Origin: an uncultured Chloroflexota bacterium
GTDB lineage: Bacteria; Chloroflexota; Dehalococcoidia; UBA3495
Assembly (NCBI GenBank): GCA_913020235.1
Contig: CAJWBT010000018.1
Location: 1 to 16,043 of the forward strand
Length of the DNA stretch: 16,043 bases
Direction: 5' to 3'
The notes under the pieces are model-generated. The model was not told the DNA's origin, did no database searches, and was given only the letters and a program-made list of their open reading frames with translations. The translations under genes and the position numbers were made by a program. Positions 6,668 to 14,684 of this stretch are shown piece after piece; within the stretch, counting starts at the first letter, position 1, and each line of letters starts with the position of its first letter.

Positions 6668-8080
6668 CTATGCCTTGCCCTGCCCCATCCACCACTCCCC
6701 CGGAAGCTCGTTGAGTGTCGTCCAGTCCTGCCGCAGGCGGTCAAGCTCCCGCTCGTTCGCCGGCACTCGGCCGTAGTGGGAAAGCTGAAACGCATCCACA
6801 ATCCGGTCCACCGGCTCTCCGGGGAGCAACCCCAGCAGCGTGTGCTGGTGCTCTTTCGGGGTCTGCCACTCCTGTCGAGGGCGGCCCAGCTTGGCGGCCA
6901 GCGCCAGCAGTCCGTGGTAGAACTCCCGGGGGTTGCTGGGGTCGGTGGCGCCCTTCGGCTGCTTGGCGCCCACCACCGGCAGGCTGTTCCACCATTCGGC
7001 CAGCAACGCCGAAAGGTCCCGGTTCGTCCTGCTCCAGCTGAACGTCGACTCCCTCGTCTCTTGGGCATCGTCCGCCTGCCTCCGCAACCCTTGGAAGCGG
7101 AAGATACGGTACACCAGCCATCCCGTCAACAAGACGGCGGCCAGGAATGCGGCCCCCTTAAGGAGCAGCACCAGCACGACGGGCGGCCCTTTATCACCCG
7201 CTTCCTCGCGCATTTGGAGGTGGAATTCGCGCATCTGCTCCTCTATGTTTTCCAGCCCGCTCAGGTCGCCGCCGCCGAACCAACTAGAGACCAGGTTGGC
7301 CAGACCCACTAGAAGGCCCGCCAGGTACCCCACGGCCAAAATGACGGGGCTAAGCACCAGGAAGCCCAAGTTGCCGGCCATTTTCAGGGCCGTCCGTGTG
7401 ACGTCGTCCAGCCCACCCATCCCCGCCGCGCTGATTATCAGGGCCAGGGCGATCACCGCCCCGACACTGGCTCCGATGGGGACCCACCAGGCTGCCGGCA
7501 TTCCCTGTGAATCCTTGGCCTCCCAGGCAAAGCGGGCCATGGATAGGCCGGAGAGGCCTACCCCGATGAAGCTCACTATCAGGTAACCGCTGATCGTGAT
7601 GGCTGAACTCAAGCTTCCCAGCATCACTCCGACCAACAGCGCGATCAGGCCCCACTGGAACGAGGAACGCACCGTGTCCAGGGTCACTTCATCGTGGGCC
7701 ATGGTCACCCCCCGCCACCATAGCAGCACCAGGAAAACGAGGCCCATGAATAGGGAAACGGCGGTATCTATGTCTCCCCCTACGACGTTGCCCCACGACG
7801 TTGGTCCCAGACCGGAGTTCAATTCAGACAGGACCAGCAGGGATAGCACACTGGCGGTCAGCCCGGCCGCCCCACGGAGGCCGCGGGAGAGGGAGAGAGA
7901 CTGCACATAGCCGGATAGCAGGAAAGCCCACAGCAAGGCCACGAATACCAGCCAGAAGGACAGAGCGGCGTCCGCCTCGCCAAGGAGGGCGCTGACGACG
8001 GTTATGACCAGGTAGAAGGCGCAGGTCTCCAGGAACAGACCTACCCCGATGACGGCGCTAGTTCGCCAGAAGCCGCTCAT
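6668..8080 (-). CDS. DUF4129-containing polytopic membrane protein
   Basis: This is a membrane protein of about 470 aa, the third member of a MoxR-DUF58 series. About eight hydrophobic segments cover roughly residues 8-34, 40-62, 71-87, 105-122, 142-182, 198-217 and 235-262, followed by a charged linker and another helix near 315-335. The C-terminal cytoplasmic part (about 385-455: NPREFYHGLLALAAKLG, then a TPKEH segment) matches DUF4129, usually found behind a transglutaminase domain. No transglutaminase Cys-His-Asp core is seen here. I place the start at ATG 8080 because a GGAGGAG site lies a few bases upstream; an in-frame start at 8128 would overlap DUF58 by 71 bp. It overlaps DUF58 by 23 bp. 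The role is unknown, probably envelope-related. Confidence 0.8.
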   Translation of the reverse strand: MSGFWRTSAVIGVGLFLETCAFYLVITVVSALLGEADAALSFWLVFVALLWAFLLSGYVQSLSLSRGLRGAAGLTASVLSLLVLSELNSGLGPTSWGNVVGGDIDTAVSLFMGLVFLVLLWWRGVTMAHDEVTLDTVRSSFQWGLIALLVGVMLGSLSSAITISGYLIVSFIGVGLSGLSMARFAWEAKDSQGMPAAWWVPIGASVGAVIALALIISAAGMGGLDDVTRTALKMAGNLGFLVLSPVILAVGYLAGLLVGLANLVSSWFGGGDLSGLENIEEQMREFHLQMREEAGDKGPPVVLVLLLKGAAFLAAVLLTGWLVYRIFRFQGLRRQADDAQETRESTFSWSRTNRDLSALLAEWWNSLPVVGAKQPKGATDPSNPREFYHGLLALAAKLGRPRQEWQTPKEHQHTLLGLLPGEPVDRIVDAFQLSHYGRVPANERELDRLRQDWTTLNELPGEWWMGQGKA

Positions 8081-9281
8081 TCTCCTCCAATGGGTCGAGG
8101 GCCGGCCCCGCCAAGAAGACGGGGACATCCGGTATCTTCAGTTCGGGGCCACCGTCGCCGGCGTACAGCACCAGGACGCGGTAACCGCGCTCTTTCATCA
8201 CGGCCACGTCTTGAGCCAGGGTGCCGGTGATTACCGCGGTTACCAGGACCACGGTGGTTCCCGGCGGCATCGAGCCCCGCTCGGACTGCAGCACCCGGGT
8301 CAAGGAGGTCACCGCGTACGGCCCGGCCATCGCCAGCGCCTCGAGCACCAAGGAGAGCTGGGACGATGCGGCCCCCACGGGTACACTGAGCCATTTGCCC
8401 GAATACGTGGCGACGGCGTTGCTTACCACGCCGAAACTATAGCCTTGGCGGGAGGCATGTTCCGCCGCCGAAGCCGCGACGGTTACGGCACGCTCGAACA
8501 ATCGTCGGTTGGTTCCCTCCCAAGGGTGCTCGCTGGTCGTGGCGTTTAGCGCCACCAGCACGTTCAGGGAAACTATGGGCTCGAATACCTTGGTCTGTAG
8601 CTGGGATGTTCGAGCGGTGGCCTTCCAGTCGATGTGCTTCATCGGGTCGGTGGGATGGTACTCGCGTTGGCCCATGAACCGCGTCGTGTCCCGATGCAGT
8701 GGGTGCCGCCCCGCGCCGGTTCCCAAAGGATGCTCTGCGGGTAGCGCCAGTTGTCCCAGGTCGACGATGCGCGGGTATACCAGCACGTAATCCATCTCGG
8801 TGAGCTTTGTCTCCGCGGCGCTGAACCCGAAAATGTCCCCGCTGCGCAGGCGCACCGGGCCGATGCGGTGATACCCCCGGGCGGCGCAATGCAGGGCGTA
8901 GGTCCAGGTCACCTGTTGGAAGGGGAGCAGCGATGTGGTGATGCCGTGCTGCCTGGTCCCCTCCATGTTGCTGGCCCGCAGATTGGCTCCCGGCAGCTCG
9001 AGCCCTTCGGGAAAGGCGTCCTGGATGTCCACCCAAATGAGCGGTAGGAGCTTGTCGTTGGAGAGGGTAACGGTGTACTCCAGGGAGTCTCCGATGAAAG
9101 CCCGGTGCCGGGAGAGGGAACGGGCGTGACTCACCCGCCGGAATGCGTAGCGCCCCCACAGCCTGGTAGCCAGCCAGATGATGATGACCAGCGAGCCTAC
9201 GACCAGCAATAAGCCCTGGCTTGCCACCAGGCCTAGGAATACCAGGAGGGCGCTGACTAGCAGCCACAGATCGCTTTGCAT
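8058..9281 (-). CDS. DUF58 domain-containing protein
   Basis: This is a 407-aa protein with two N-terminal transmembrane helices (about residues 4-40), a beta-rich middle part, and the DUF58 signature REYHPTDPMKHIDWKATARTS near residues 206-226. The distal half (from about NVLVALNAT) resembles a vWA-like fold but lacks a full DxSxS metal site. DUF58 proteins nearly always accompany MoxR AAA+ ATPases and are thought to act as their partner in maturation or assembly at the envelope; this is family knowledge, not visible here. It lies 214 bp after the MoxR gene and overlaps the DUF4129 gene by 23 bp. No strong ribosome-binding site is seen before the ATG, but the hydrophobic N-terminus fits this start. 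Confidence 0.9.
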   Translation of the reverse strand: MQSDLWLLVSALLVFLGLVASQGLLLVVGSLVIIIWLATRLWGRYAFRRVSHARSLSRHRAFIGDSLEYTVTLSNDKLLPLIWVDIQDAFPEGLELPGANLRASNMEGTRQHGITTSLLPFQQVTWTYALHCAARGYHRIGPVRLRSGDIFGFSAAETKLTEMDYVLVYPRIVDLGQLALPAEHPLGTGAGRHPLHRDTTRFMGQREYHPTDPMKHIDWKATARTSQLQTKVFEPIVSLNVLVALNATTSEHPWEGTNRRLFERAVTVAASAAEHASRQGYSFGVVSNAVATYSGKWLSVPVGAASSQLSLVLEALAMAGPYAVTSLTRVLQSERGSMPPGTTVVLVTAVITGTLAQDVAVMKERGYRVLVLYAGDGGPELKIPDVPVFLAGPALDPLEENERLLAN

Positions 9282-9495
9282 AGGGCGGCCGCCGGCCTAG
9301 CTATTTCGCCAAATTTGCTTTTTCATCTGACCCGCCATAGAGAGTCACCGCGAGAAGGAAGAAGAGGATGTTGTTCTGCCATGCGGAAGCCGGGGCAATA
9401 CACTTTACGTTCAATTCTCATTGGGATCAGCAAGGCCTGTGTCGAGAGCCATCTTCAGGGTGATGGCATTCGTCAAACCCGATGTGCGGACGTGC
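9282..9495 (-). other. Spacer inside the MoxR-DUF58 series
   Basis: This 214-bp gap is long for such an operon. On the minus strand, a frame from TTG 9414 to TAG 9301 would encode 37 aa with one hydrophobic stretch (NNILFFLLAVTLYGG), a possible small membrane peptide with no clear ribosome-binding site. A second closed frame just after the MoxR stop contains TNAITLKMALDTGLADPNEN and then stops. Neither could be assigned. No terminator hairpin was noticed. Confidence 0.25.
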
Positions 9496-10434
9496 TTAGA
9501 CCGGCACTGGAAGCCGCTCAAGCAGTTCGTGGATGATGCTTACCTGGGTGCGCTCCCGCAATCGTGCCTGGGACTTGAGGATGATGCGGTGGGACAGGGT
9601 GTGGGGGGCCAGCCGCTTCACGTCGTCGGGGGATACGTACTCCCGCCCCTGGATCGCCGCCAGCGCCTGGCTGCACCGGTATAGGCCCAGGCTGGCCCGG
9701 GGACTGGCGCCCAGCTCCACGTCCGGATGTTGCCGCGTGGCTTGCACCAGTTGGACCAGATAGTTTCGCAGCACTGGATCGAGGTGCACCTCCCGCACCT
9801 TGGACTGGAAGCCGAGAATCTGGTCGGCTGCTGCCACCGGTTGAAGGCCGGCCAGCGGGTCCGCCGATTGGAAGCGTGACAGCATCTCCTCTTCCTGTGC
9901 CTCCTCCGGGTAGCCCAGCCGCAACCGGAGCAGGAATCGGTCGAGTTGGGCCTCGGGCAGCGGGAAGGTGCCCTCCAGCTCGATTGGGTTCTGAGTGGCC
10001 AAGACCAGGAACGGGGCAGGCAGCTGTATGGTCGTAGTGTCGACACTCAGCTGGCGCTCCGCCATGGCCTCCAGGAGGGCTGACTGGGTCCGGGGAGTGG
10101 CCCGGTTGATCTCGTCGGCCAGCACAACCTGGGCGACCACCGGGCCGGGCCGGAACTCGAATTCGCCGGTCTTCTGATTGAAGTAATGGATGCCGGTGAT
10201 ATCAGATGGCATCAAGTCTGGTGTGAATTGGATTCGCTTGAAGCTGCAACTTATCGAGTCCGCCAGGGCGCGGGCCAGGGTTGTCTTGCCGATGCCGGGA
10301 ACATCCTCGATAAGGATATGGCCGTTGCTGAGGATGGCCGCCAGGCACAGGTCAATGACCTCTCCCTTGCCGACCAATACCTGCTCGACGTTGGCTCGAA
10401 TTCTGCTGGCGATGTCTGATACCGTGCCGGTCAT
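9496..10434 (-). CDS. MoxR-family AAA+ ATPase
   Basis: This is a 312-aa AAA+ ATPase of the MoxR group, the usual length. Walker A is DVPGIGKTTLA (near 44-53), Walker B VVLADEIN (103-110), sensor 1 ATQNP (146-150), and LPEAQLDRFLLR (159-170) carries the arginine-finger region. The C-terminal lid contains the GASPRASL motif typical of MoxR. MoxR proteins are chaperone-like ATPases that work with DUF58 and vWA partners on cofactor insertion or envelope protein maturation. Here the DUF58 and DUF4129 genes follow in the same direction, and a nucleotidyltransferase gene precedes it by 60 bp. The ATG at 10434 has only a weak GAAGAA upstream. The family call is secure; the client is unknown. Confidence 0.95.
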   Translation of the reverse strand: MTGTVSDIASRIRANVEQVLVGKGEVIDLCLAAILSNGHILIEDVPGIGKTTLARALADSISCSFKRIQFTPDLMPSDITGIHYFNQKTGEFEFRPGPVVAQVVLADEINRATPRTQSALLEAMAERQLSVDTTTIQLPAPFLVLATQNPIELEGTFPLPEAQLDRFLLRLRLGYPEEAQEEEMLSRFQSADPLAGLQPVAAADQILGFQSKVREVHLDPVLRNYLVQLVQATRQHPDVELGASPRASLGLYRCSQALAAIQGREYVSPDDVKRLAPHTLSHRIILKSQARLRERTQVSIIHELLERLPVPV

Positions 10435-10494
10435 TCTTATTCTTCAACTCGTCTGGAGTGCGTTCGAACCCGCCTGCGGTCGATCGTCATCGGG

Positions 10495-11205
10495 TCACGC
10501 CGGGTCCTGGCGGTTCAGGTACTCTTCGGCGTCTTGGAGGTCCTTGAAAGAATCTACGCTCCGCCAGAAGGATTGGGTCTTGAACGCCGCTATCTTGCCG
10601 GCACGGGCCAGGCGTGGGAATGTTTCGGTTTCGTGGTCGCCTATCTCGGGTAGCTCGGGAGCGATGCCAGGGTCCAGGAGGTAGATGCCGGCGTTGATCC
10701 AGTAGGGCATTTCCACCTTCTCCCGGAACCCCACCACTTGGTCCCGACGGTCCAGGTCCACCAGGCCATAGGGGCTGACCATGGGTACTACCATGATTGT
10801 CGCCAGATGAGATTGACTGGCCGCTTTCTTCTCCCGGTGCCGGTCCAACAGTGTTTCAAGGCGCTCGGCGGTGATGATGTCGCCGTTGAGCACCACCACC
10901 GTGCGTTCCGCCTCGGGCACCAGCGGGAGGCCCTTGCGGATCGCGCCGCCGCGGCCTAACGGGGTCTCTTCGACGCTGTAGTGGGCTCGGATACCGAACC
11001 GCTGGCCATCGCCGAAGTACTCTCGGATGGACTCCCAAAGGTAACCAGCCAGAAAGACCACGTCGGTCACGCCGGCCCCCTTCAGCCAGTCCACCTGGTG
11101 CGCCAGGATGGGCCTGCCACAAAGAGGCACCATCGGCTTTGGAAGGTTATCGGTCAATGGCCGGAGCCTCTCTCCCTTGCCGCCGGCCAGGATCAACGCA
11201 TACAA
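10495..11205 (-). CDS. Sugar-phosphate nucleotidyltransferase (NTP_transferase family)
   Basis: This enzyme of about 236 aa probably activates a sugar 1-phosphate to an NDP-sugar. The start YALILAGGKGERLRPLT, followed by LPKPMVPL, gives the nucleotide-binding GGxGxR(x6)KP motif. VVLNGDI carries the metal-binding Asp, and WINAGIYLLDP and FWRSVDSFKDLQDAEEY are typical later motifs. There is no C-terminal left-handed beta-helix, so it is the short mannose-1-phosphate guanylyltransferase/glucose-1-phosphate type. The frame stays open to 11460, but a good promoter at 11269-11298 lies inside that extension and the extra sequence is not protein-like. I therefore use TTG 11205 (GAGG 9 nt upstream); TTG 11226 is the alternative. 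If it makes GDP-mannose it could supply the PimA-like enzyme; this is speculation. Confidence 0.85.
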   Translation of the reverse strand: MYALILAGGKGERLRPLTDNLPKPMVPLCGRPILAHQVDWLKGAGVTDVVFLAGYLWESIREYFGDGQRFGIRAHYSVEETPLGRGGAIRKGLPLVPEAERTVVVLNGDIITAERLETLLDRHREKKAASQSHLATIMVVPMVSPYGLVDLDRRDQVVGFREKVEMPYWINAGIYLLDPGIAPELPEIGDHETETFPRLARAGKIAAFKTQSFWRSVDSFKDLQDAEEYLNRQDPA

Positions 11206-11268
11206 ACGGGACGGCCTCGCACCCAAAGTTGGAAGCTTTCTACCCTTCTTCTCTTCCGGATGCAGCCT

Positions 11269-11298
11269 AATATAACCGCCGCCAGGCGGGTTGGTCAA
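11269..11298 (-). promoter_or_regulatory. Sigma-70-type promoter for the nucleotidyltransferase-MoxR-DUF58-DUF4129 series
   Basis: On the minus strand TTGACC (11298-11293, 5/6) and TATATT (11274-11269, 5/6) are separated by 18 bp. The start site would be near 11262, 36-57 nt before the two candidate TTG starts. It also rules out the longer reading frame from 11460. Confidence 0.6.
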
Positions 11299-11586
11299 CG
11301 GGCGTGGCCGAACGAGGAGCCATCGGTTCACGCAGGGTGGGGGCATGGGATAGAGCTTCAGGGACCACGAAATCAGCGCCGCATTCGTCAGCGGCCCCCG
11401 GAGTCGCCGTAGTAGAGCTACAATCACGCCTGCCATCATGCCGCCGGCCGGCGGAGGCACGTGTCGCTACGCTCAGGATTATTCAACTGGCAGCAGTGGC
11501 CGTCGCGATGGACCGAGTTGGGTAGATGCCGGTCCCGTGGTTCAGGGCCCTGTCCGGCTCTCTCATAGGTCGAGCCCCCACCGCAG

Positions 11587-11595
11587 TGCTATAAT
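11587..11595 (+). promoter_or_regulatory. Extended -10 promoter for the second LLM oxidoreductase
   Basis: TGCTATAAT is a perfect extended -10 element (TGn plus TATAAT). The -35 region 17 bp upstream is poor, which extended -10 promoters tolerate. The start site would be near 11602, giving a leader of about 54 nt before ATG 11656. Confidence 0.6.
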
Positions 11596-11655
11596 TACTC
11601 GTCAATTTCCCTTAGCGACTTTTGGTGAATGCCGACCCCCATCCGGGAGGAACTC

Positions 11656-12498
11656 ATGAAGTTTGGCGCATACATGTTCTCCACCGACTACTCAATCCGG
11701 CCCGATGATCTGGCGCGCCTTCTGGAAGAACGAGGATTCGAGTCCATGTGGGTTCCGGAGCATACCCACATCCCGGCGGCCCGGCAAACGCCCTTTCCCG
11801 GTGGCGGCGACCTGCCGAAGATGTACTGGCACACCTACGATCCTTTTGTGGCGCTGACGGCAGCGGCGGCCGCCACCACCAGCTTGAAGCTGGGAACGGG
11901 CATCTGCTTGATGGTCCAACGGGACCCTATCGTCACCGCCAAGGAAGTCGCCAGCCTCGACCGGCTCTCGGGAGGGCGCTTCATCTTCGGCATTGGCGGC
12001 GGCTGGAACGCGGAGGAAATGGGCCACCACGGCACAAGACCCAGGAGCCGCTGGCGGCTGCTGCGGGAACGGATTCTGGCCATGAAAGAGATCTGGACCA
12101 AGGACGAGGCGGAGTTCCATGGGGAGTTCGTCAACTTCGACAAGATCTGGTCCTACCCAAAGCCGGTGCAGCTGCCCCATCCTCCCATCATCATGGGGGG
12201 TGACGGCGCCACCACCTTCGACCGGGTCGTGGAGTACTGCGACGGCTGGATGCCACTCGGCGGCAGGTCCTCCCAGGGTCCCAGCCTGGCTGAGAAAATT
12301 ACCATGCTTAAGGGGCAGGCCGAGAAGGCTGGCCGCGACCCGGCGTCCATCTCAATAAGCACTTTCGGCACCCGGCCGAACCCGGACTTGATCCAGAGGA
12401 TGGAAGAGGCCGGCGTGGACCGGGTGATTTTCTCTCTGCGGTCGGAAGAGCGCGAGGCCGTGATCCCCATCGTTGACCGGTACGCCAAGTTCATATGA
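11656..12498 (+). CDS. LLM-class F420-dependent oxidoreductase (TIGR03619-like)
   Basis: This is a second luciferase-like TIM-barrel oxidoreductase of about 280 aa. Landmarks are MKFGAYMFSTDYSIRPDDLARLLEERGFESMWVPEH, the strand SLKLGTGICLMVQRDPIVTAKEVASLDRLSGGRFIFGIGGGWNAEEM (read in two halves), HPPIIMGGDGATTFDRV, and AGVDRVIFSL near the end. The GGGWNxEE segment and HTHIPA near the N-terminus are typical of the TIGR03619 F420-dependent group. ATG 11656 is chosen because GGGAGG lies 5 nt upstream; the in-frame ATG at 11629 lacks a ribosome-binding site. It has its own promoter and a strong hairpin after it, so it is probably monocistronic. It is distinct from the LLM gene at 4649 in active-site sequence, so not a recent duplicate. 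The substrate is unknown. Confidence 0.92.
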   Translation: MKFGAYMFSTDYSIRPDDLARLLEERGFESMWVPEHTHIPAARQTPFPGGGDLPKMYWHTYDPFVALTAAAAATTSLKLGTGICLMVQRDPIVTAKEVASLDRLSGGRFIFGIGGGWNAEEMGHHGTRPRSRWRLLRERILAMKEIWTKDEAEFHGEFVNFDKIWSYPKPVQLPHPPIIMGGDGATTFDRVVEYCDGWMPLGGRSSQGPSLAEKITMLKGQAEKAGRDPASISISTFGTRPNPDLIQRMEEAGVDRVIFSLRSEEREAVIPIVDRYAKFI

Positions 12499-12516
12499 CC
12501 CAGGCCCCGGCCTGGG
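12499..12516 (+). terminator. GC hairpin directly after the LLM stop codon
   Basis: CCCAGGC (12499-12505) pairs with GCCTGGG (12510-12516) around a 4-nt loop, immediately after the TGA. No T-run follows. It may protect the mRNA 3' end or assist the stronger hairpin downstream. Confidence 0.35.
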
Positions 12517-12558
12517 CCCCGGTAACCGGAAGAAATCGAGGCATTTGAGTAGAATCCA

Positions 12559-12587
12559 GAAACGGTGGCCCATCGGGCCACCGTTTC
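12559..12587. terminator. Bidirectional intrinsic terminator between convergent genes
   Basis: This is a perfect 13-bp stem, GAAACGGTGGCCC (12559-12571) with GGGCCACCGTTTC (12575-12587), and a 3-nt ATC loop. The stem's own AAA/TTT ends give short U-rich tails on both strands. It lies between the + strand LLM gene and the - strand ThDP enzyme gene, where a shared terminator is expected. Confidence 0.75.
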
Positions 12588-12696
12588 TCCGTGAAGCCGT
12601 AATACTAGAGTACCTCGATCTATGAGCCTGCTTGTGCCAGGGCTCCGTTCGGCCGGCCTCGTCGTTGGAAGCCGGCACAACTCTGCCAAGCCCGCG

Positions 12697-14361
12697 TCAG
12701 TAGGTTCGCTGCTGCCTCGACCGGCCCGCCATGTTCCCGTAGGAAACCTCGGGGTCCGTCACCACGTCCAGTAACGCAGCCTTGCCGGAGGCGAATGCTC
12801 GCTTTATTGCGGGCCCGATCTCGGCCGGGTCGGTGATCCTCTCGCCGTAGCCACCCAGGCCCTGCATGACCTTGGCGTAGTCGGTGTCCTGGGACAGGTA
12901 GGTACCGATGGCGCGCCCGCCGCGGCGGAGGACGCCCTGGGTCACCTGGTTCCAGGCCCCGTTGTTGCCCAAGATCGAGACGACCGGCAGGTTGAACCGG
13001 ACGAACGTCTCGATGTCGAACCCAGTCAGGCCGAAGGCGCCGTCACCGTAGATGATGACGACCTGCTTGCCGGGCCTGGCCAGTTGGGCCGCCATGGCGA
13101 AGCCGCTGCCCGCTCCAAGGCAGCCGAAAGCCCCCGGGTCCAGCCAGTGGCCGGCCTCGTTGATTCCCAGCGCCCGGGCGGCAAAGGTGACAAAATCCCC
13201 GCCGTCTCCGATGACCGTGGCGTCTGGCTCCAGGAAGTCCCCCAGTTCCTTCATCACCCGCATGGGGTGGATGGGGTTCTGGTCGCTGTTCAGCATCGGC
13301 TCGTCGGCGGCCTTCAGCGCATGGTCCTCGGTCATGACCTCTTCGACCCAGTCATTCCCCGGAGACTTGTAGCCGGTCTTCCGGAGTTCTTCCATTATCT
13401 GGCCCAGGATGGCTTTGGAGTCTCCAACCAGGCCGACATCCACGTCCCGGTTCATTCCTATCTTGCCGGGGTCCATCATGATCTCGATCAGCTTGGGGTT
13501 CTGAGGGAACATGTTATCGGAACCGTACCCCAGTCTGAAGTCTATGGGAGTGCCGATCAGGATGACCGTGTCCGACTTGACCAGACCGTAGCGGCGTCCC
13601 AGGCCGCCGAGATTGGGGTGTCCGGCGGGAATGGCGCCGCGTCCCATGGCATTCAGGAACACGGGAGAGCCTATCATCTCGACGAACTCGCGCAGTTCCT
13701 CGGAGGCCCCGGACCACCAGATGTCGGAGCCGGCCAGCACCATGGGCCGCTCCGTTGTCTTGAGGATGTCCACCACCTTCGCGACGTAATCGGGGTCACC
13801 GTAAGCCATCGCCTCGGTCCTGTAACTCTGAGGATATCTGACCTCCGACTCGTCGACCTTGCCAACTACGATGTCTCTCGGAATCTCCAGGTACGAGGGG
13901 CCGGGGATTCCCGTGGTGGCCATGCGAAAGGCTTCAGCCAGGTATTCCGGTATCCGCTCTGTCCGCTTGACCTGCTCGGCAAACTTGGTGATCGGCTTCA
14001 AGAAAGTGACGCTGTCGAAGTCCTGGAGGCCTCCCTTCAGGTGCTCCTTGATGTCCGCGTTGCCTCCGATGACAATCATGGGGCTGGGAGCCTGGAAGGC
14101 GTTGGCGATTCCCGTGACCGCGTCGGTGACGCCGGGGCCCGCGGTGACGATGCACACTCCGGGTTTGCCGGTAACCTTCGCCCAGCCTTCCGCCGCGTGG
14201 GCCGCTACCTGTTCGTGGCGAACGTCGATGACCTGGATGCCTTCGTCGACGCAACCTTCGTACAGGTCATAAATGTGCCCGCCGTTCAAAGTGAATACGT
14301 ACTCAATCCCCTCATGTTTCAGGGCTTTGGCGAAGAGATGCCCGCCGTCAATTTCTCCCAT
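12697..14361 (-). CDS. Thiamine diphosphate-dependent enzyme, acetolactate synthase / 2-hydroxyacyl-CoA lyase-like
   Basis: This is a 554-aa ThDP enzyme with the standard three domains: PYR (about 1-170), a central Rossmann-like domain (about 195-330) and PP (about 360-530). The catalytic Glu that activates ThDP is in VRHEQVAAHAAEGWA near residue 50. The ThDP/Mg motif is GDGAFG...ILGNN, the normal GDG-x(about 25)-NN pattern. GAFGCLGAGSGFAMAA and SDTVILIGTPIDFRLGYG resemble the oxalyl-CoA decarboxylase/2-hydroxyacyl-CoA lyase branch as much as biosynthetic acetolactate synthase. No ilvN or ilvC is adjacent, which argues against a branched-chain amino acid role. ATG 14361 is chosen because GGGAGG lies 6 nt upstream; the open frame to 14526 is not protein-like. 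The reaction is not determinable from the sequence. Confidence 0.85.
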   Translation of the reverse strand: MGEIDGGHLFAKALKHEGIEYVFTLNGGHIYDLYEGCVDEGIQVIDVRHEQVAAHAAEGWAKVTGKPGVCIVTAGPGVTDAVTGIANAFQAPSPMIVIGGNADIKEHLKGGLQDFDSVTFLKPITKFAEQVKRTERIPEYLAEAFRMATTGIPGPSYLEIPRDIVVGKVDESEVRYPQSYRTEAMAYGDPDYVAKVVDILKTTERPMVLAGSDIWWSGASEELREFVEMIGSPVFLNAMGRGAIPAGHPNLGGLGRRYGLVKSDTVILIGTPIDFRLGYGSDNMFPQNPKLIEIMMDPGKIGMNRDVDVGLVGDSKAILGQIMEELRKTGYKSPGNDWVEEVMTEDHALKAADEPMLNSDQNPIHPMRVMKELGDFLEPDATVIGDGGDFVTFAARALGINEAGHWLDPGAFGCLGAGSGFAMAAQLARPGKQVVIIYGDGAFGLTGFDIETFVRFNLPVVSILGNNGAWNQVTQGVLRRGGRAIGTYLSQDTDYAKVMQGLGGYGERITDPAEIGPAIKRAFASGKAALLDVVTDPEVSYGNMAGRSRQQRTY

Positions 14362-14684
14362 GACGCCTCCCGATGCTAGATTACGAAACGTGGTGTGCCG
14401 CGGCTGAAAGATGGCCTTTGCCAGCGGCGACGCTTTCTCAGCCGTTGCTCCGGCTGCAACCCGGTGTCGCCGTTGAATACACCCCTGGTGGGGTCGCGGG
14501 CGCGCTGGGTGCTGCCAAAGGGGCACGGTGCCTGGATACCGGGCTCGGGAGCCTCAGCCGAGAATTCCCAAAAGAGACCCTTGTGCCCGAAGCTACCGTG
14601 CATCGGGGAAAACGTTAACACCTGCCCCTGATGCTGTCAAACGCCAAAAAGCCCCTGAGCATGACTCGCTCGGCCTGGATATAC
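14362..14684 (-). other. Non-coding region holding the promoter and long leader of the ThDP enzyme gene
   Basis: The 323-bp stretch separates the DUF2442-XRE gene from the ThDP enzyme gene. No convincing gene is present on either strand. Transcription from the promoter at 14612-14640 would give a leader of about 245 nt. Within it, GGCTGAAAG (14402-14410) pairs with CTTTCTCAGCC (14433-14443) with a 2-nt bulge. Further GC-rich inverted repeats occur near 14530-14580. I checked by eye for T-box, SAM and ThDP riboswitch core motifs and did not find them. Confidence 0.45.
14612..14640 (-). promoter_or_regulatory. Candidate promoter for the ThDP enzyme gene
   Basis: On the minus strand a perfect TTGACA (14640-14635) is followed after 17 bp by TAACGT (14617-14612), which matches only 3/6 of the -10 consensus. 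The strong -35 and correct spacing make it plausible. Start would be near 14605. Confidence 0.4.

Noticed and set aside
8081..8128. Earlier start for the DUF4129 protein
   Set aside because: It would overlap DUF58 by 71 bp without a ribosome-binding site, while ATG 8080 has GGAGGAG immediately upstream.
10462..10474. Second copy of the tRNA-Gln 3' end as an attachment site
   Set aside because: Only the 10-nt GTTCGAACCC, common to tRNA T-arms, is shared, far too short for an attachment repeat.
11206..11460. N-terminal extension of the nucleotidyltransferase
   Set aside because: It is low-complexity, Pro/Arg-rich and contains a good promoter (11269-11298); the homology starts at about 11205.
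13084..14379. Long forward open frame of 431 codons opposite the ThDP enzyme gene
   Set aside because: It is the antisense shadow of a clear ThDP enzyme in GC-rich DNA; its translation shows no domain and it has no ribosome-binding site.
14362..14526. N-terminal extension of the ThDP enzyme
   Set aside because: The sequence is not protein-like, whereas ATG 14361 has a GGGAGG site 6 nt upstream and the domain begins there.
14362..14640. T-box or ThDP riboswitch before the ThDP enzyme
   Set aside because: Neither the T-box core nor the ThDP-binding CTGAGA/ACCCTTTGAACCTGATC-type motifs were seen.
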